Origin: Dickeya aquatica
GTDB taxonomy: Bacteria > Pseudomonadota > Gammaproteobacteria > Enterobacterales > Enterobacteriaceae
Direction: 5' to 3'
NCBI RefSeq assembly: GCF_900095885.1
Contig: NZ_LT615367.1
Span: 2,728,001-2,792,000, forward strand
DNA: 64,000 nucleotides
Of this stretch, positions 35,157-45,670 are shown one piece after another; positions within the stretch are counted from its first letter, which is position 1, and every line of letters starts with the position of its first letter. The notes beneath the pieces were generated by a model. The model was not told the origin of the DNA, ran no database searches, and saw only the letters and a list, made by a program, of their open reading frames with translations. Position numbers and translations under genes: made by a program.

Positions 35157-35579
35157 TTACGACTCCGGCGTTACCACGGCCGTCGTTAAACGCGACGTAC
35201 AACAAAGCCGGTCATGGTCATCGAAAATATCAATCTGCCAGACCTGCATACGCTTGCCGGTATGCAGCGCGCGGCAGACGCCACGCACTTCGCCTTCCGT
35301 CACGGCTCGCAGGTGGTTGGCATTCACCTCCACCCCCACCACGCGCTGCTCACCTTGTGAGCACAGATAACCGGCAATCGACCCCAATGACTCGGCCAAC
35401 ACCACGGATGCGCCACCGTGCAGCAAGCCAAATGGCTGTCGGGTACGGTTATCAACCGGCATCACCCCTTCCAGCGTTTCATCCGTCAGGCGGGTCAGGC
35501 GGATGCCAATATGGCTCGCTATACCGCCCTGCGCCATCCGATTTAACTGCTCAATATCCGTTTCACGTTTCCACAGCAT
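35157..35579 (-). CDS. menI: 1,4-dihydroxy-2-naphthoyl-CoA hydrolase
   Basis: 140 residues, hotdog-fold thioesterase. It hydrolyses DHNA-CoA in menaquinone synthesis. The core MPVDNRTRQPFGLLHGGASVVLAESLGS contains the HGG motif and the catalytic Glu. Homology begins at MLWKR, so the ATG ending at 35579 is the start; its A overlaps the ydiJ stop (TGATG), implying translational coupling. The longer open frame runs back inside ydiJ and is not coding. Confidence 0.94.
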   Translation of the reverse strand: MLWKRETDIEQLNRMAQGGIASHIGIRLTRLTDETLEGVMPVDNRTRQPFGLLHGGASVVLAESLGSIAGYLCSQGEQRVVGVEVNANHLRAVTEGEVRGVCRALHTGKRMQVWQIDIFDDHDRLCCTSRLTTAVVTPES

Positions 35580-38500
35580 CACACCAGCTCCAGCAACGCC
35601 TGCAATGGATGTTTCAACCCGCGCCCTTCCATACGTTTTACCTGGCTGCGACAGGAATAGCCCGTCGTCAGGCAACGTGCGGCAGGCAACCGCTGCAACG
35701 AAGGTTGCCATGACAGGGCGTAGATCCCTTTTGAATGCGTTAGATTACGGGTTTCATGACCATAGGTGCCGGCCATGCCGCAACACCCAACGCTAACATT
35801 TTCCAGCCGTGCGCCAAAATGGGCAAAAATCGCCGCCCATTGCTGTGTGCTGGCGGGTAAGGCCGTGGTTTCCGTACAGTGACCAAACAGATACCAGGCC
35901 TCACCGCGTAATGCCTCAGCGACATCGTCACGTTTGGTTATCACGCCGCTTAACCACTCGTGCACCAGGTGCACCTGAAAATCGCCGCGCTTATCCCCCA
36001 GCACTTCACGGTATTCATCGCGATAACACAACACCAGTGCCGGATCGACCCCCACCATGGGCAAGCCAAGACGCGCTACCCGATTGAGGAAAGCCGCCGT
36101 TTTCGTGGCCGTTTTGGCAAAACGCTGTAAAAACCCTTTAATGTGCTGGGGCTTACCGTTGGGAGAGAACGGCAGCAGCACTGGCCGCAGCCCGAGTTTT
36201 TCCACCAGCCGGATAAAATCGGCAACCACCTGTGCATCGTAATAGCTGGTAAACGGGTCTTGCACGATGAGCACATGGTCAGCGCGCTCGGCAGCAGACA
36301 TCTGTTCCAGTTGCTCAAGCGTAGTGGCCATTGCGCGGTGGCCAACAAACTGCTGGCGCAGCGACGGGGCAGAAAGCAGCGGTAAATCCACCATGCCGAT
36401 TTGCGTGCGGCTTATCGCATTGATCCAGGGCTGACGCAGAAAAAAGTTGAATGTTTTCGGGCTGCGCGCCATCAATGGCGCATAGCTCTCCACCCCGGCA
36501 ACCAAATGATCGCGCACCGGGCGCAAATAGCGGGTGTGGTAGAGTTGCAGGAAACGGGCGCGGAACCCCGGTACATCGATTTTAATCGGGCACTGCGTAG
36601 AGCAGGCTTTGCAGGCCAGACAGCCCGACATCGCCTCTTTCACTTCATGAGAGAAATCATACTCTCCGCGCTGTGCCGCCAGCGTATTGCGGGTTTTCGC
36701 AATCATATCACGCAAACTGACGCGCGGCTGCGCTAACGCTTTTTCCAGTACCAGCGGGTCAGCGCCTTGTTCTGACAGCAGCCGCAACCACTCGCGCACC
36801 AGTGTGGCGCGCCCTTTGGGTGAATGAATGCGATCGCCGGTAATTTTCATTGAAGGGCACATCGGGCTGCGGGTGTCAAAGTTGAAGCACAGCCCGTTAC
36901 CATTACACTCCATCGCCCCACGATAGGCAGTACGCACCGCCAGTGGGATTTGGCGATCATAAGTGCCACGTTTAACCGCATCGACCCGCATCATCGGTGC
37001 ATCAAGGCCAAACGGTGCGCAAATCTTGCCGGGATTGAGGCGATTGTCCGGGTCAAAGGCAGCCTTAACCCGACGCAATTCATCATACAATTCAGGCCCG
37101 AAAAACGCCGGGCTATACTCTGCGCGAAACCCCTTACCGTGTTCGCCCCACAGCAAGCCACCGTATTTAGCGGTCAGCGCCACTATCTCATCAGAGAGTT
37201 GCTTCATCAGCATTTCCTGCTGCGGGTCGCACATATCGAGCGCCGGGCGAACATGCAGCACGCCCGCATCCACATGGCCGAACATGCCGTAACTCAGGTT
37301 GTGGCTATCGAGCAAGGCGCGAAACTCGACAATATAATCCGCCAGATGGTGCGGCGGCACGCAGGTATCCTCAGCAAACGGAATAGGTTTGGCCTGACCT
37401 TTGCTGTTACCGAGCAACCCGACCGCTTTTTTACGCATCGCATAAATGCGCTCAATGCCAGCCAAATCACGGCACACCTGATAACCAATCACCCCGGCTT
37501 GACGGGCAGCCAGCAGCCCGTCAAGACGTTCGCACAGCGCGCCGACCTGCCCATCTATCAGGGCCTCATCGTCGCCGGCAAACTCAACGATATTCAGCCC
37601 CAGCATCTCCTCGCCCGGCACATCGGTAATCAGTTCACTGACGGAATGCCAGACGATGTCTTCACGCGCCAGATTGAGCACTTTTGAGTCCACCGTTTCT
37701 ACCGAAAGCGCGCGGGCTTCCACCATAAACGGCGCGCTACGCAGCGCAGAGTCAAACGAGTCATACTTGACGTTGACCAGTCGCCGCACCTTAGGCAGTG
37801 GCGTAATGTCGAGCTTCGCTTCGGTGATAAACGCCAGCGTGCCCTCGGCACCGGTAAGAATTCGCGTCAGGTCAAACGATTGCATATCATCGCTGAACAC
37901 ATGGCGCAGGTCATAACCGGTCAGGAAACGGTTCAGTTTGGGGAATTTTTCGATAATACGCGCGCGTTGCTCGCGGCAACGGTGCAACACGGTGTGGTAG
38001 ATACGGCCAATGGGCGAGTCATCCTGCGCCAGTTGTTCTGCCAGCGCGACCGGCATCGCCTGCGTATCTAACAGCTCGCCGCCCAGCAGCACGGCACGCA
38101 GCCCCAGCACATGGTCTGAGGTTTTGCCGTATACCAGCGACCCTTGCCCGGAGGCATCGGTATTGATCATGCCGCCCAGCGTGGCGCGGTTACTGGTAGA
38201 GAGTTCCGGTGAGAAGAAATAGCCAAACGGTTTCAGGTACTGATTGAGCTGGTCTTTTATCACCCCGGCTTCCACCCGTACCCAGCCTTGTTCCGGGTTG
38301 ATTTCCAGAATACGGTTCATGTAGCGGGACATGTCCACCACAATGCCCTGGTTGAGGGCCTGGCCGTTGGTGCCGGTGCCGCCGCCTCGCGGGGTAAACA
38401 CCAGCTCACGAAACGGTGCTTCGCCAGCCAAACGCGCCAGCAACGCCACATCAGCGGTTGAGCGCGGGAAAACCACCGCATCTGGCAATAACTGATAAAT

Positions 38501-38638
38501 GCTGTTGTCCGTCGCCATCGTCAGGCGATCGGCATAATTGGTGGCGGTATCGCCGGTAAAACCTTGCTGCTTCAATGCTTCCAAAAAGCTCAGCACCGGT
38601 TGAACGATGCCCGGTGCGTGTGTGATCTGTGGGATCAT
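35579..38638 (-). CDS. ydiJ: FAD-linked oxidase / Fe-S protein YdiJ
   Basis: 1019 residues. Order: FAD-binding PCMH domain (about 45-270, with TPRGGGTGTNGQ and GEAGTLAFI-type patterns), an FAD-linked oxidase C-terminal domain (to about 530), then a ferredoxin-like part with CLACKACSTQCPIKIDVP (about 655-672) and a CCG-type region (GCCGMAGTYGHE near the end). Related proteins act as D-2-hydroxyacid or D-2-hydroxyglutarate dehydrogenases passing electrons to the quinone pool; that activity is inferred for this one. Overlaps menI by one base. Confidence 0.92.
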   Translation of the reverse strand: MIPQITHAPGIVQPVLSFLEALKQQGFTGDTATNYADRLTMATDNSIYQLLPDAVVFPRSTADVALLARLAGEAPFRELVFTPRGGGTGTNGQALNQGIVVDMSRYMNRILEINPEQGWVRVEAGVIKDQLNQYLKPFGYFFSPELSTSNRATLGGMINTDASGQGSLVYGKTSDHVLGLRAVLLGGELLDTQAMPVALAEQLAQDDSPIGRIYHTVLHRCREQRARIIEKFPKLNRFLTGYDLRHVFSDDMQSFDLTRILTGAEGTLAFITEAKLDITPLPKVRRLVNVKYDSFDSALRSAPFMVEARALSVETVDSKVLNLAREDIVWHSVSELITDVPGEEMLGLNIVEFAGDDEALIDGQVGALCERLDGLLAARQAGVIGYQVCRDLAGIERIYAMRKKAVGLLGNSKGQAKPIPFAEDTCVPPHHLADYIVEFRALLDSHNLSYGMFGHVDAGVLHVRPALDMCDPQQEMLMKQLSDEIVALTAKYGGLLWGEHGKGFRAEYSPAFFGPELYDELRRVKAAFDPDNRLNPGKICAPFGLDAPMMRVDAVKRGTYDRQIPLAVRTAYRGAMECNGNGLCFNFDTRSPMCPSMKITGDRIHSPKGRATLVREWLRLLSEQGADPLVLEKALAQPRVSLRDMIAKTRNTLAAQRGEYDFSHEVKEAMSGCLACKACSTQCPIKIDVPGFRARFLQLYHTRYLRPVRDHLVAGVESYAPLMARSPKTFNFFLRQPWINAISRTQIGMVDLPLLSAPSLRQQFVGHRAMATTLEQLEQMSAAERADHVLIVQDPFTSYYDAQVVADFIRLVEKLGLRPVLLPFSPNGKPQHIKGFLQRFAKTATKTAAFLNRVARLGLPMVGVDPALVLCYRDEYREVLGDKRGDFQVHLVHEWLSGVITKRDDVAEALRGEAWYLFGHCTETTALPASTQQWAAIFAHFGARLENVSVGCCGMAGTYGHETRNLTHSKGIYALSWQPSLQRLPAARCLTTGYSCRSQVKRMEGRGLKHPLQALLELV

Positions 38639-38968
38639 TATGTGTTGACCCTGTCCGTGCGAGAGGTGTTTGCCTAATTACGATACATGCCATCCAGGCC
38701 GCGCATTGGCTGCCTGAGGCTATCTCGTTTTATCATATTTCGCGGGCCTGTGCGTTAGTGGATAACAAAAACTTAGTGCTGTTGTCGCCATGCAAATAGA
38801 CCATCGCACACCATGCTGCCGGGAGCTTTACGGTATCACTGTGCAAAGTGTTGAAAATCACGCATGATTGAGGCCGTCCTGCCATCGGGTGCCAGCCGCA
38901 TCAGCGCAGGTCGCCTTGTTTTCATCATTTTTTATTAAGCCTGTTCCTGAATGAGGTAATCGCTCTTG
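38639..38968. other. ydiJ/ydiK divergent intergenic region
   Basis: 330 bases between divergent genes. I see no clear operator, RNA or small gene. A GAGG ribosome-like element stands about 12 bases before the ydiK ATG. Confidence 0.35.
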
Positions 38969-40069
38969 ATGAAACCATCTCAGTCACAGCGGTTCGACCT
39001 GGCGCGGATCCTGTTTAGTCTGTTATTCATTGGCATTCTGATTATTGCCTGCTTCTGGGTTGTACAGCCCTTTATTCTCGGGTTTGCCTGGGCCAGCATG
39101 GTGGTGATTGCCACCTGGCCACTATTGATTCGTCTACAGCAAATACTCTGGGGATATCGCGCACTGGCAGTCATTGTGATGACTCTGCTGCTGGTGCTGC
39201 TGTTTGTCATCCCTACCTCGATTCTGGTTAGCAGTGTTATCGATAACGCCTCTAACCTGATTACCTGGATAAACCAACAAGACCGCCTGACGCCCCCCGC
39301 CCTTGACTGGCTGAACGCCATTCCGCTGGTGGGGGCCAAGTTACACAGCAGTTGGCACTCGCTGGCGCACAGTAGCGGCCCGGCATTAATGGCCAAAGTG
39401 CAGCCTTATATTGGCCAGACTGCGGCCTGGGTTGTGGCACAGGCTGCCCATATCGGCCGCTTTCTGATGCACTGCGCCCTGATGGTGCTATTTAGCATTC
39501 TGCTGTATAGCAAAGGGGATCAGGTCGCTTTAGGCGTGCGGCGCTTTGCCATTCGGCTGGGGCGCAAAGGGGGCGATTCAGCCGTCATTCTGGCCGGTCA
39601 GGCTATCCGCGCGGTGGCACTGGGCGTGGTGGTCACGGCAATCGTGCAGTCAGTTCTGGGCGGCATTGGTCTCGCGCTGGCCGGAATTCCTTACACCACG
39701 CTGTTAACGGTATTGATGTTCCTGTCTTGCGTGGCACAACTCGGACCACTGGTCGTGCTGATACCGGCGATAATCTGGCTGTACTGGAGCGGAGACACCA
39801 GTTGGGGAACCGTGTTGCTTATCTGGAGCTGTGTGGTGGGAACGCTGGATAACGTCATCCGCCCATTATTGATCCGCATGGGTGCCGACTTACCGATGCT
39901 GCTGATTCTCTCCGGCGTGATTGGCGGGTTGCTGGCATTTGGCATGATAGGGCTGTTTATTGGCCCGGTGGTGCTGGCCGTCTCTTATCGCCTGCTCTCC
40001 GCCTGGATGAAGGATGCCCCTGAGCCACCACCCATCAGCGCACTAACCGCACCCACCCGAAAATCCTGA
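38969..40069 (+). CDS. ydiK: AI-2E-family membrane protein YdiK
   Basis: 366 residues with about seven to eight hydrophobic segments, starting at LARILFSLLFIGILIIACFW. The family (PerM/TqsA) includes an AI-2 exporter and Na+/H+ antiporters; the substrate of YdiK is unknown. The conserved C-terminal region, near LRMGADLPMLLILSGVIGG and IGLFIGPVVLAV, is typical. The ATG at 38969 is preferred over the preceding TTG. A weak hairpin (CTCCCGG / CCGGGAG, 40082-40106) follows. Confidence 0.92.
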   Translation: MKPSQSQRFDLARILFSLLFIGILIIACFWVVQPFILGFAWASMVVIATWPLLIRLQQILWGYRALAVIVMTLLLVLLFVIPTSILVSSVIDNASNLITWINQQDRLTPPALDWLNAIPLVGAKLHSSWHSLAHSSGPALMAKVQPYIGQTAAWVVAQAAHIGRFLMHCALMVLFSILLYSKGDQVALGVRRFAIRLGRKGGDSAVILAGQAIRAVALGVVVTAIVQSVLGGIGLALAGIPYTTLLTVLMFLSCVAQLGPLVVLIPAIIWLYWSGDTSWGTVLLIWSCVVGTLDNVIRPLLIRMGADLPMLLILSGVIGGLLAFGMIGLFIGPVVLAVSYRLLSAWMKDAPEPPPISALTAPTRKS

Positions 40070-40250
40070 TTATCACGATCACTCCCGGTGAGCCTTCCGC
40101 CGGGAGCATCAAATACGTAAGACATTCTTATCATTTTAAGAAAAATCTCATTAATAACCTGCAATATGCGGCAATAAACTCGACACAAGATCGCTTTGGT
40201 CGATTAAAATTCTTCTCTGGCAAATGTATTATTCAATAATAATTAACCAT
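40070..40250. other. ydiK-rprA intergenic region
   Basis: 181 bases, AT-rich, holding the ydiK hairpin on the left and nothing else that I can support before the RcsB-type box. Confidence 0.35.
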
Positions 40251-40264
40251 TAGGATGATTCCTA
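40251..40264 (+). promoter_or_regulatory. RcsB-type box of rprA
   Basis: TAGGATGATTCCTA, a near-palindrome that resembles the Rcs box (TAAGAATATTCTTA core). Its centre is about 42 bases before the predicted rprA start, a position suited to activation. A TACTAT -10 follows at 40288-40293. Confidence 0.65.
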
Positions 40265-40299
40265 ATGACTCTCCGTGCGCCAAAACCTACTATTCAACC

Positions 40300-40407
40300 C
40301 AGAGCTATTGCCAACGTAATGTTTGTCAGTGAGGTTTTTCCTCGTCAGAACGAGTAACGAATTGCTGTGTGTAGTCTTTGCCCATCCCCTAAGGTGGGCT
40401 TTTTTTT
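40300..40407 (+). ncRNA. rprA: Small RNA RprA
   Basis: The 3' half, from ACGAATTGCTGTGTGTAGTC through TTTGCCCATC and the terminator hairpin with eight T, is almost identical to E. coli RprA, and the locus is the same (downstream of ydiK). The predicted start near 40300, seven bases after TACTAT, gives 108 nt against 106 in E. coli. The 5' half, which in E. coli opens the rpoS leader with Hfq, is much less alike. RprA activates rpoS translation and is made under RcsB control; the box upstream agrees. Confidence 0.88.
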
Positions 40408-40531
40408 ATCCCTCGTTTTCTGATACCCCCTGTCACACCATCGGTGTTTCACCCTACCGTCCACCTGATGATGCCATTTCGCTGTCAGCGGTAAGGCTCC
40501 GATTGCCATCCTAACCGGATCACTGGTCGCA

Positions 40532-40567
40532 ATAAAAAACGCCCGGCATCCAGGACGCCGGGCGTTT
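40532..40567 (-). terminator. ppsA terminator
   Basis: On the minus strand an 11-bp stem (AAACGCCCGGC / GCCGGGCGTTT, complement of 40557-40567 and 40537-40547) is followed by TTTTATT, 21 bases after the ppsA stop. Confidence 0.9.
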
Positions 40568-40587
40568 ACAGGCATACCGCCTGCTGA

Positions 40588-42966
40588 TTACTGTTTTTGA
40601 GCCAGATTCAGCCAGGTCTGCACCACGGTATCCGGGTTCAGTGACAGGCTATCAATGCCTTCATCCATCAACCAGGCGGCGAAATCTTCATGATCGGACG
40701 GCCCCTGCCCGCAAATTCCGACATATTTGCCGTGGCGTTTAGCCGCCTGAATCGCCATTGACAGCAGCGCCTTCACCGCATCATTACGTTCATCAAACAG
40801 TGACGACACCACGCCGGAATCACGATCGAGCCCAAGCGTTAACTGCGTCATGTCATTTGAGCCTATTGAGAAGCCATCGAAGTGCTCAAGAAACGCATCG
40901 GCCAGCAGTGCATTGGACGGGATCTCGCACATCATAATGATCTTAAGACCGTTCTCGCCACGCTTGAGCCCCTGACTCGCCAGCTCATCAACCACCGCCT
41001 TCGCCTGCGCCACCGTGCGCACAAACGGGATCATCACTTCAACGTTGGTCAGGCCCATCAGGTTACGAACCCGTTTCACCGCCTCACACTCCAGCGCAAA
41101 GCAGGCACGGAAATCCGGCGAGACATAACGCCCGGCACCCCGAAAGCCCAGCATCGGGTTCTCTTCATGCGGCTCATAGCGGCTGCCGCCAAGCAGGTTG
41201 GCATACTCGTTAGACTTAAAATCCGACAGGCGCACAATCACCCGTTTCGGCCAGAAGGCGGCTGCCAGCGTGGCCATGCCCTCTTTGAGGCGCTCGATAT
41301 AAAACTCGACGGGCGAGTCATAGCCTTGCATGAGGCTGCGAATTTCACGCTGCAATTCCGGCGTCTGGGCATCGAACTCCAGTAACGCGCGCGGATGCAC
41401 ACCAATCATGCGGTTGATGATGAACTCCAGCCGCGCCAGCCCCACGCCTTCATTTGGCAGACAGGCAAAATCGAAGGCTCTGTCTGGATTGCCCACGTTC
41501 ATCATGATTTTCAGCGGCAACGGCGGCAGGGTATCCACCTGCGAGCTGTTGACCGTGAAATCCAGCATGCCTTGATACACATAACCGGTATCCCCTTCGG
41601 CGCACGATACCGTCACTTTCTCGCCATTACTCAGGCGCTCGGTGGCATCACCGCATCCCACTACCGCAGGAATACCGAGTTCACGGGCGATAATAGCCGC
41701 ATGGCAGGTACGTCCACCGCGGTTAGTGACGATAGCGGCGGCTTTTTTCATGATGGGTTCCCAGTCGGGGTCAGTCATGTCGGTGACCAGCACATCCCCG
41801 GCATTCACCCGGTGCATTTCGCTGATGTCATTGATAATTTTCACCTCACCTGCCCCAATGCGGTGACCTATCGCCCGCCCTTCTGCGCGCACCTCGCCTG
41901 AAGCCACCAGATGGTAACGCTCCATCACCTGCCCGTTCGAGCGCACGGTTTCCGGCCGCGCCTGCACGATATACAGCTTGCCGGTGTGACCATCTTTGGC
42001 CCATTCGATATCCATCGGACGGCCATAATGTTTCTCAATCAGCAACGCCTGATGCGCCAGCGCCTGAACCTCGTCATCGCTCAGGCTGAAACGGCTGCGC
42101 TCGGCGTCCGCCACCTCTTCCACCCGCACCTGCTTGCCATGCTCCTGACTGGCCGCGTACACCATGCGAATCTTCTTCGAGCCCATATTGCGGCGCACAA
42201 CCGCAGGCCGTCCTGCCAGCAATGTCGGCTTATGCACGTAGAACTCATCGGGGTTCACGGCCCCCTGCACCACCATTTCACCGAGTCCCCAGGCAGACGT
42301 AATGAACACCACCTGATCGAAGCCGGATTCGGTATCAATCGTGAACATCACACCCGACGAGGCCAGATCCGAGCGCACCATGCGTTGCACACCGGCACTA
42401 AGAGCGACACCGCGATGGTCATACCCCTGATGGACACGATACGAGATAGCGCGATCGTTAAACAGTGACGCAAACACATGTTTTACCGCCACCATCACGG
42501 CATCAATACCCTGAACATTGAGGAAGGTTTCCTGCTGACCAGCAAACGAGGCATCCGGCATGTCTTCTGCGGTCGCTGATGAACGCACGGCAAAAGACGC
42601 CTGCGGCTCACCGTCAGCCAGTTGTTGATAGGCCGCGCGAATCGCCTGCTCCAGCTCGGGCTGGAAAGGCGTGTCGATTATCCACTGGCGGATGGTGGTA
42701 CCGGCTTTGGCAAGCTGGCTAACATCGTCAACATCGATGGTGTCCAGCAGTGCGTAGATACGCTGATTAATGCCGCTTTGGTTGAGAAAGTCATTAAACG
42801 CCTGTGCCGTTGTAGCAAACCCATTCGGAACCGACACCCCCAGTTCCGACAGATTGGTGATCATCTCCCCCAGAGAGGCATTTTTCCCCCCCACTCGCTC
42901 AACGTCATGCATACCGAGCTGGTTGTACCACAGGACATGACGCATATCAGGGCCGTTATTAGACAT
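40588..42966 (-). CDS. ppsA: Phosphoenolpyruvate synthase
   Basis: 792 residues, the same as E. coli PpsA. It makes PEP from pyruvate and ATP for gluconeogenesis. The N-terminal ATP-grasp domain starts [15 protein letters not shown]; the central swivelling domain has phospho-His (about 421) in [20 protein letters not shown]; the C-terminal PEP/pyruvate barrel has [20 protein letters not shown]. It is divergent from its regulator ppsR. A Cra-type site upstream fits activation by Cra, opposite to pykF. Confidence 0.98.
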   Translation of the reverse strand: MSNNGPDMRHVLWYNQLGMHDVERVGGKNASLGEMITNLSELGVSVPNGFATTAQAFNDFLNQSGINQRIYALLDTIDVDDVSQLAKAGTTIRQWIIDTPFQPELEQAIRAAYQQLADGEPQASFAVRSSATAEDMPDASFAGQQETFLNVQGIDAVMVAVKHVFASLFNDRAISYRVHQGYDHRGVALSAGVQRMVRSDLASSGVMFTIDTESGFDQVVFITSAWGLGEMVVQGAVNPDEFYVHKPTLLAGRPAVVRRNMGSKKIRMVYAASQEHGKQVRVEEVADAERSRFSLSDDEVQALAHQALLIEKHYGRPMDIEWAKDGHTGKLYIVQARPETVRSNGQVMERYHLVASGEVRAEGRAIGHRIGAGEVKIINDISEMHRVNAGDVLVTDMTDPDWEPIMKKAAAIVTNRGGRTCHAAIIARELGIPAVVGCGDATERLSNGEKVTVSCAEGDTGYVYQGMLDFTVNSSQVDTLPPLPLKIMMNVGNPDRAFDFACLPNEGVGLARLEFIINRMIGVHPRALLEFDAQTPELQREIRSLMQGYDSPVEFYIERLKEGMATLAAAFWPKRVIVRLSDFKSNEYANLLGGSRYEPHEENPMLGFRGAGRYVSPDFRACFALECEAVKRVRNLMGLTNVEVMIPFVRTVAQAKAVVDELASQGLKRGENGLKIIMMCEIPSNALLADAFLEHFDGFSIGSNDMTQLTLGLDRDSGVVSSLFDERNDAVKALLSMAIQAAKRHGKYVGICGQGPSDHEDFAAWLMDEGIDSLSLNPDTVVQTWLNLAQKQ

Positions 42967-43279
42967 CGAAAATAATCCTTTTTGCTTACAGTTAGGGTGT
43001 AAAGAATTAAGACGTGAAATATCGCGCCGGAAACGACACCGGCTCTACGAGCGTAGCACAGGCTATCTCAAAGACCGGAAAGGTGAATCGATCAACCTGG
43101 TGAAAAAAACACAATTGACAGACAGTGATTGCCAAAAGCCATAAAAAAAACAATATTGCTCAATAAAGGCATCTTAATCAGAAAGATATTGAAATGATGT
43201 TTCAATAAAAATTCGATAAAGCAGCGAATTTTCGGCACAAAGAGTGTCTATCGTCAACGCAGGTCGCTAAGGAGCGGGT
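42967..43279. promoter_or_regulatory. ppsA/ppsR divergent control region
   Basis: 313 bases with the Cra-type site at 43082-43095, an AT-rich stretch at about 43100-43215 that should hold the ppsR promoter, and AAGGAG five bases before ppsR. No further ORF was seen. Confidence 0.5.
43082..43095. promoter_or_regulatory. Cra site upstream of ppsA
   Basis: GGTGAATCGATCAA fits the Cra consensus RSTGAAWCSNTHHW at every position, about 120 bases before ppsA. Cra activates ppsA in E. coli. Confidence 0.7.
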
Positions 43280-44137
43280 ATGGAAAGAGAGCCCAATATG
43301 GAAAAAGAAATCGGTATGGCAAGAAACGTATTCTATGTCTCTGATGGTACGGCCATCACCGCAGAAGTGCTGGGCCATGCGGTGATGTCACAGTTTCCTG
43401 TCAACACCGTCAGCCATACGCTGCCGTTTGTTGATAATGAAGTCCGGGCAAATGCCGTACGCGAGCAAATCGACGAGCTCTATCGCCAGAGTGGCGTTCG
43501 CCCGCTGGTGTTTTACTCCATCGTCACGCCCGCTATCCGCGATATCATTACCCACAGCGAGGGCTTCTGTCAGGACATCGTACAAGCGCTGGTGGCCCCC
43601 TTGCAGCAGGAGCTGAGCGTCGCACCAATGCCGGTCGCCAACCGCACGCACGGGCTGACGGCCAGCAACCTGACCAAATATGATGCACGTATTGCCGCTA
43701 TCGATTACACGCTGGCGCATGATGACGGCATTTCATTGCGTAATCTCGATCAGGCACAGGTTATTCTGCTGGGCGTATCGCGCTGTGGTAAAACCCCAAC
43801 CAGCCTGTATCTGGCGATGCAGTTCGGCATTCGTGCTGCCAACTACCCGTTCACGGCCGACGACATGGATAACCTGTCGCTGCCTGCGGCACTTAAACCC
43901 TATCAACAAAAGTTGTTTGGCCTGACGATTGACGCCGAGCGGCTAGCCGCCATCCGCGAAGAACGGCGTGGCAACAGCCGTTATGCCTCGTTACGTCAGT
44001 GCCGCATGGAACTTAATGAAGTGGAATCGCTGTTTCGCCGCCACCAGATTAGCTACATCAACACCACCAATTATTCTGTCGAAGAGATTTCTGCCCGCAT
44101 TATCGACCTGATGGGAATCAATCGGCGTATGTATTAA
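43280..44137 (+). CDS. ppsR: PEP synthase regulatory protein (kinase/pyrophosphorylase)
   Basis: 285 residues, eight more than E. coli PpsR at the N-terminus. A bifunctional enzyme that inactivates PpsA by ADP-dependent phosphorylation of a Thr next to the catalytic His and reverses it with phosphate. The conserved start is [20 protein letters not shown]; the P-loop is [11 protein letters not shown] (about residues 158-168). ATG at 43280 has AAGGAG upstream; two inner ATGs are possible starts. Divergent from ppsA as in E. coli. Confidence 0.96.
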   Translation: MEREPNMEKEIGMARNVFYVSDGTAITAEVLGHAVMSQFPVNTVSHTLPFVDNEVRANAVREQIDELYRQSGVRPLVFYSIVTPAIRDIITHSEGFCQDIVQALVAPLQQELSVAPMPVANRTHGLTASNLTKYDARIAAIDYTLAHDDGISLRNLDQAQVILLGVSRCGKTPTSLYLAMQFGIRAANYPFTADDMDNLSLPAALKPYQQKLFGLTIDAERLAAIREERRGNSRYASLRQCRMELNEVESLFRRHQISYINTTNYSVEEISARIIDLMGINRRMY

Positions 44138-44333
44138 CGGTTATTTAGCACCCCAGGCCAATGGATTGTCTGGTAAACTATCGTCCATCGCAGTCAGGTT
44201 GGTCTGGCGCGTTATGCCACAAGCCGGAACAAGCGCCTCATCAGACACCACAGTGTCATGGGGCCATACCTGACAGGTATTGACTCAAAGCCCGCCTCTT
44301 ACGGCAAGCTTCATGCACATTCAGAGATAACAC

Positions 44334-45404
44334 ATGCACTCCACTGATGAGCTGCGCAGCGAACGGCTGACACGCCTGATGACACCCCACGAATTGTTGA
44401 GTGAACTGCCTTTGACATCGTCAATCGCACAGACCGTCGTCACCGCCCGCACCCGCATAGAACACATTCTTTCCGGCCAGGATAACCGTTTGCTGGTCAT
44501 AATCGGGCCTTGCTCGATTCACCACTCCGATAGCGCCAGAGAGTACGCCACCCGGCTGGCAAGCTTACGCAGCCGTTACCAGTCACAGCTGGAAATTGTG
44601 ATGCGTACTTATTTTGAGAAACCCCGCACGGTGGTGGGCTGGAAAGGGTTAATTGCCGACCCGCAACTGGATGGCAGCTTTCAGGTTAACGAAGGCCTGA
44701 GACAGGCACGCCGGCTACTGCTCGATATCAACGCGCTAGGCCTGCCAACCGCCACCGAGTTTCTCGATATCGTCACCGGTCAGTATATCGCCGACACCAT
44801 TAGCTGGGGAGCCATCGGAGCCCGCACCACCGAAAGCCAAATCCACCGGGAAATGGCCTCTGCGCTCTCTTGCCCGGTCGGCTTTAAAAACGGCACCGAC
44901 GGTAATGTGCGTATTGCCATCGACGCTATCCGGGCAGCCAGGGCGCGTCATATGTTTCTGTCGCCGGACAAACATGGCCATATGACGGTCTACCAGACGC
45001 ACGGTAATCCATTTGGCCACATCATTCTGCGCGGTGGAAAAACACCGAATTATGAGGCCGAACACCTCGCCCATGCCTGCCTTGCCTTACGCGAGTTTGC
45101 GCTGCCGGAACGGCTGGTGGTCGATTTTAGCCACGGTAACAGCCAAAAGCAGTTCAAACGTCAGTTAAACGTTGCAGCATCCATCGGTGAGCAGATGCGC
45201 ACTGGCAGCCAGGCGATTGCAGGTGTAATGGTGGAGAGTTTTCTGCTCGAAGGGGCACAGCCGCTGCGCCCGTCAGAACCGCTTACCTACGGCCAATCCG
45301 TGACCGATGCCTGTCTGGGATGGCAAGACAGCGAGCAGTTGCTCGATTCGCTGGCACAAGCGGCAGAATGCCGGTTGCAGTCAGCCAGAGCGCTTGCCAT
45401 TTAA
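44334..45404 (+). CDS. aroH: 3-deoxy-7-phosphoheptulonate (DAHP) synthase, Trp-sensitive type
   Basis: 356 residues. It condenses PEP and erythrose-4-phosphate, the first step of aromatic amino-acid synthesis. Type I signatures are IIGPCSIHHSDSAREYA, EIVMRTYFEKPRTVVGWKGL, the GARTTESQIHREMASALSCP loop and DFSHGNSQKQ. Alignment by eye and the ppsR-aroH order favour AroH over AroF or AroG. No clear TrpR operator was found in the 196-bp upstream gap. The final eight residues extend past the E. coli end. Confidence 0.93.
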   Translation: MHSTDELRSERLTRLMTPHELLSELPLTSSIAQTVVTARTRIEHILSGQDNRLLVIIGPCSIHHSDSAREYATRLASLRSRYQSQLEIVMRTYFEKPRTVVGWKGLIADPQLDGSFQVNEGLRQARRLLLDINALGLPTATEFLDIVTGQYIADTISWGAIGARTTESQIHREMASALSCPVGFKNGTDGNVRIAIDAIRAARARHMFLSPDKHGHMTVYQTHGNPFGHIILRGGKTPNYEAEHLAHACLALREFALPERLVVDFSHGNSQKQFKRQLNVAASIGEQMRTGSQAIAGVMVESFLLEGAQPLRPSEPLTYGQSVTDACLGWQDSEQLLDSLAQAAECRLQSARALAI

Positions 45405-45459
45405 CCGCTGTTCTTTATGCTTCACCACGGATAGCGGTTTTTCCCGCCTCAGAAACGAA

Positions 45460-45492
45460 AACCTCCGCAGACGCGGAGGTTATTCCTTTTTC
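45460..45492 (+). terminator. aroH terminator
   Basis: AACCTCCGC-AGAC-GCGGAGGTT (45460-45468 with 45473-45481) then ATTCCTTTTT. It lies between the convergent aroH and rmf genes. Confidence 0.85.
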
Positions 45493-45502
45493 AAAGACAG
45501 CG

Positions 45503-45670
45503 TCAGGCAATCACTGCCCTGTCTTCCATGGCTTGCCGCCAGCCTCCCAACCAGTTAGAGCGGGCATCGATAGATTGATAGGGACAGAGTTCCTTGGGCC
45601 GACCAATAATGCCTGCCTGATAACCCCGTGAATGTGCCCGTGCCAAACGATCTCTTTTTTGTCTCTTCAT
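45503..45670 (-). CDS. rmf: Ribosome modulation factor
   Basis: 55 residues, the same as E. coli Rmf. It begins MKRQKRDRLARAHSRGYQAG, followed by IIGRPKELCPYQSIDARSNW and LGGWRQAMEDRAVIA. It pairs 70S ribosomes into inactive 100S dimers in stationary phase. The protein is strongly basic at its N-terminus. In E. coli it also lies just after pqiC. It is too short for common ORF cut-offs and could be missed by automated annotation. Confidence 0.96.
   Translation of the reverse strand: MKRQKRDRLARAHSRGYQAGIIGRPKELCPYQSIDARSNWLGGWRQAMEDRAVIA

Noticed and set aside
35580..35711. In-frame 44-codon N-terminal extension of menI
   Set aside because: It lies wholly inside the ydiJ 3' end in another frame; MenI homology begins at the ATG that overlaps the ydiJ stop.
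36950..37687. 245-residue open frame opposite ydiJ
   Set aside because: It is a shadow of the ydiJ codon pattern on the other strand; no ribosome site or known domain.
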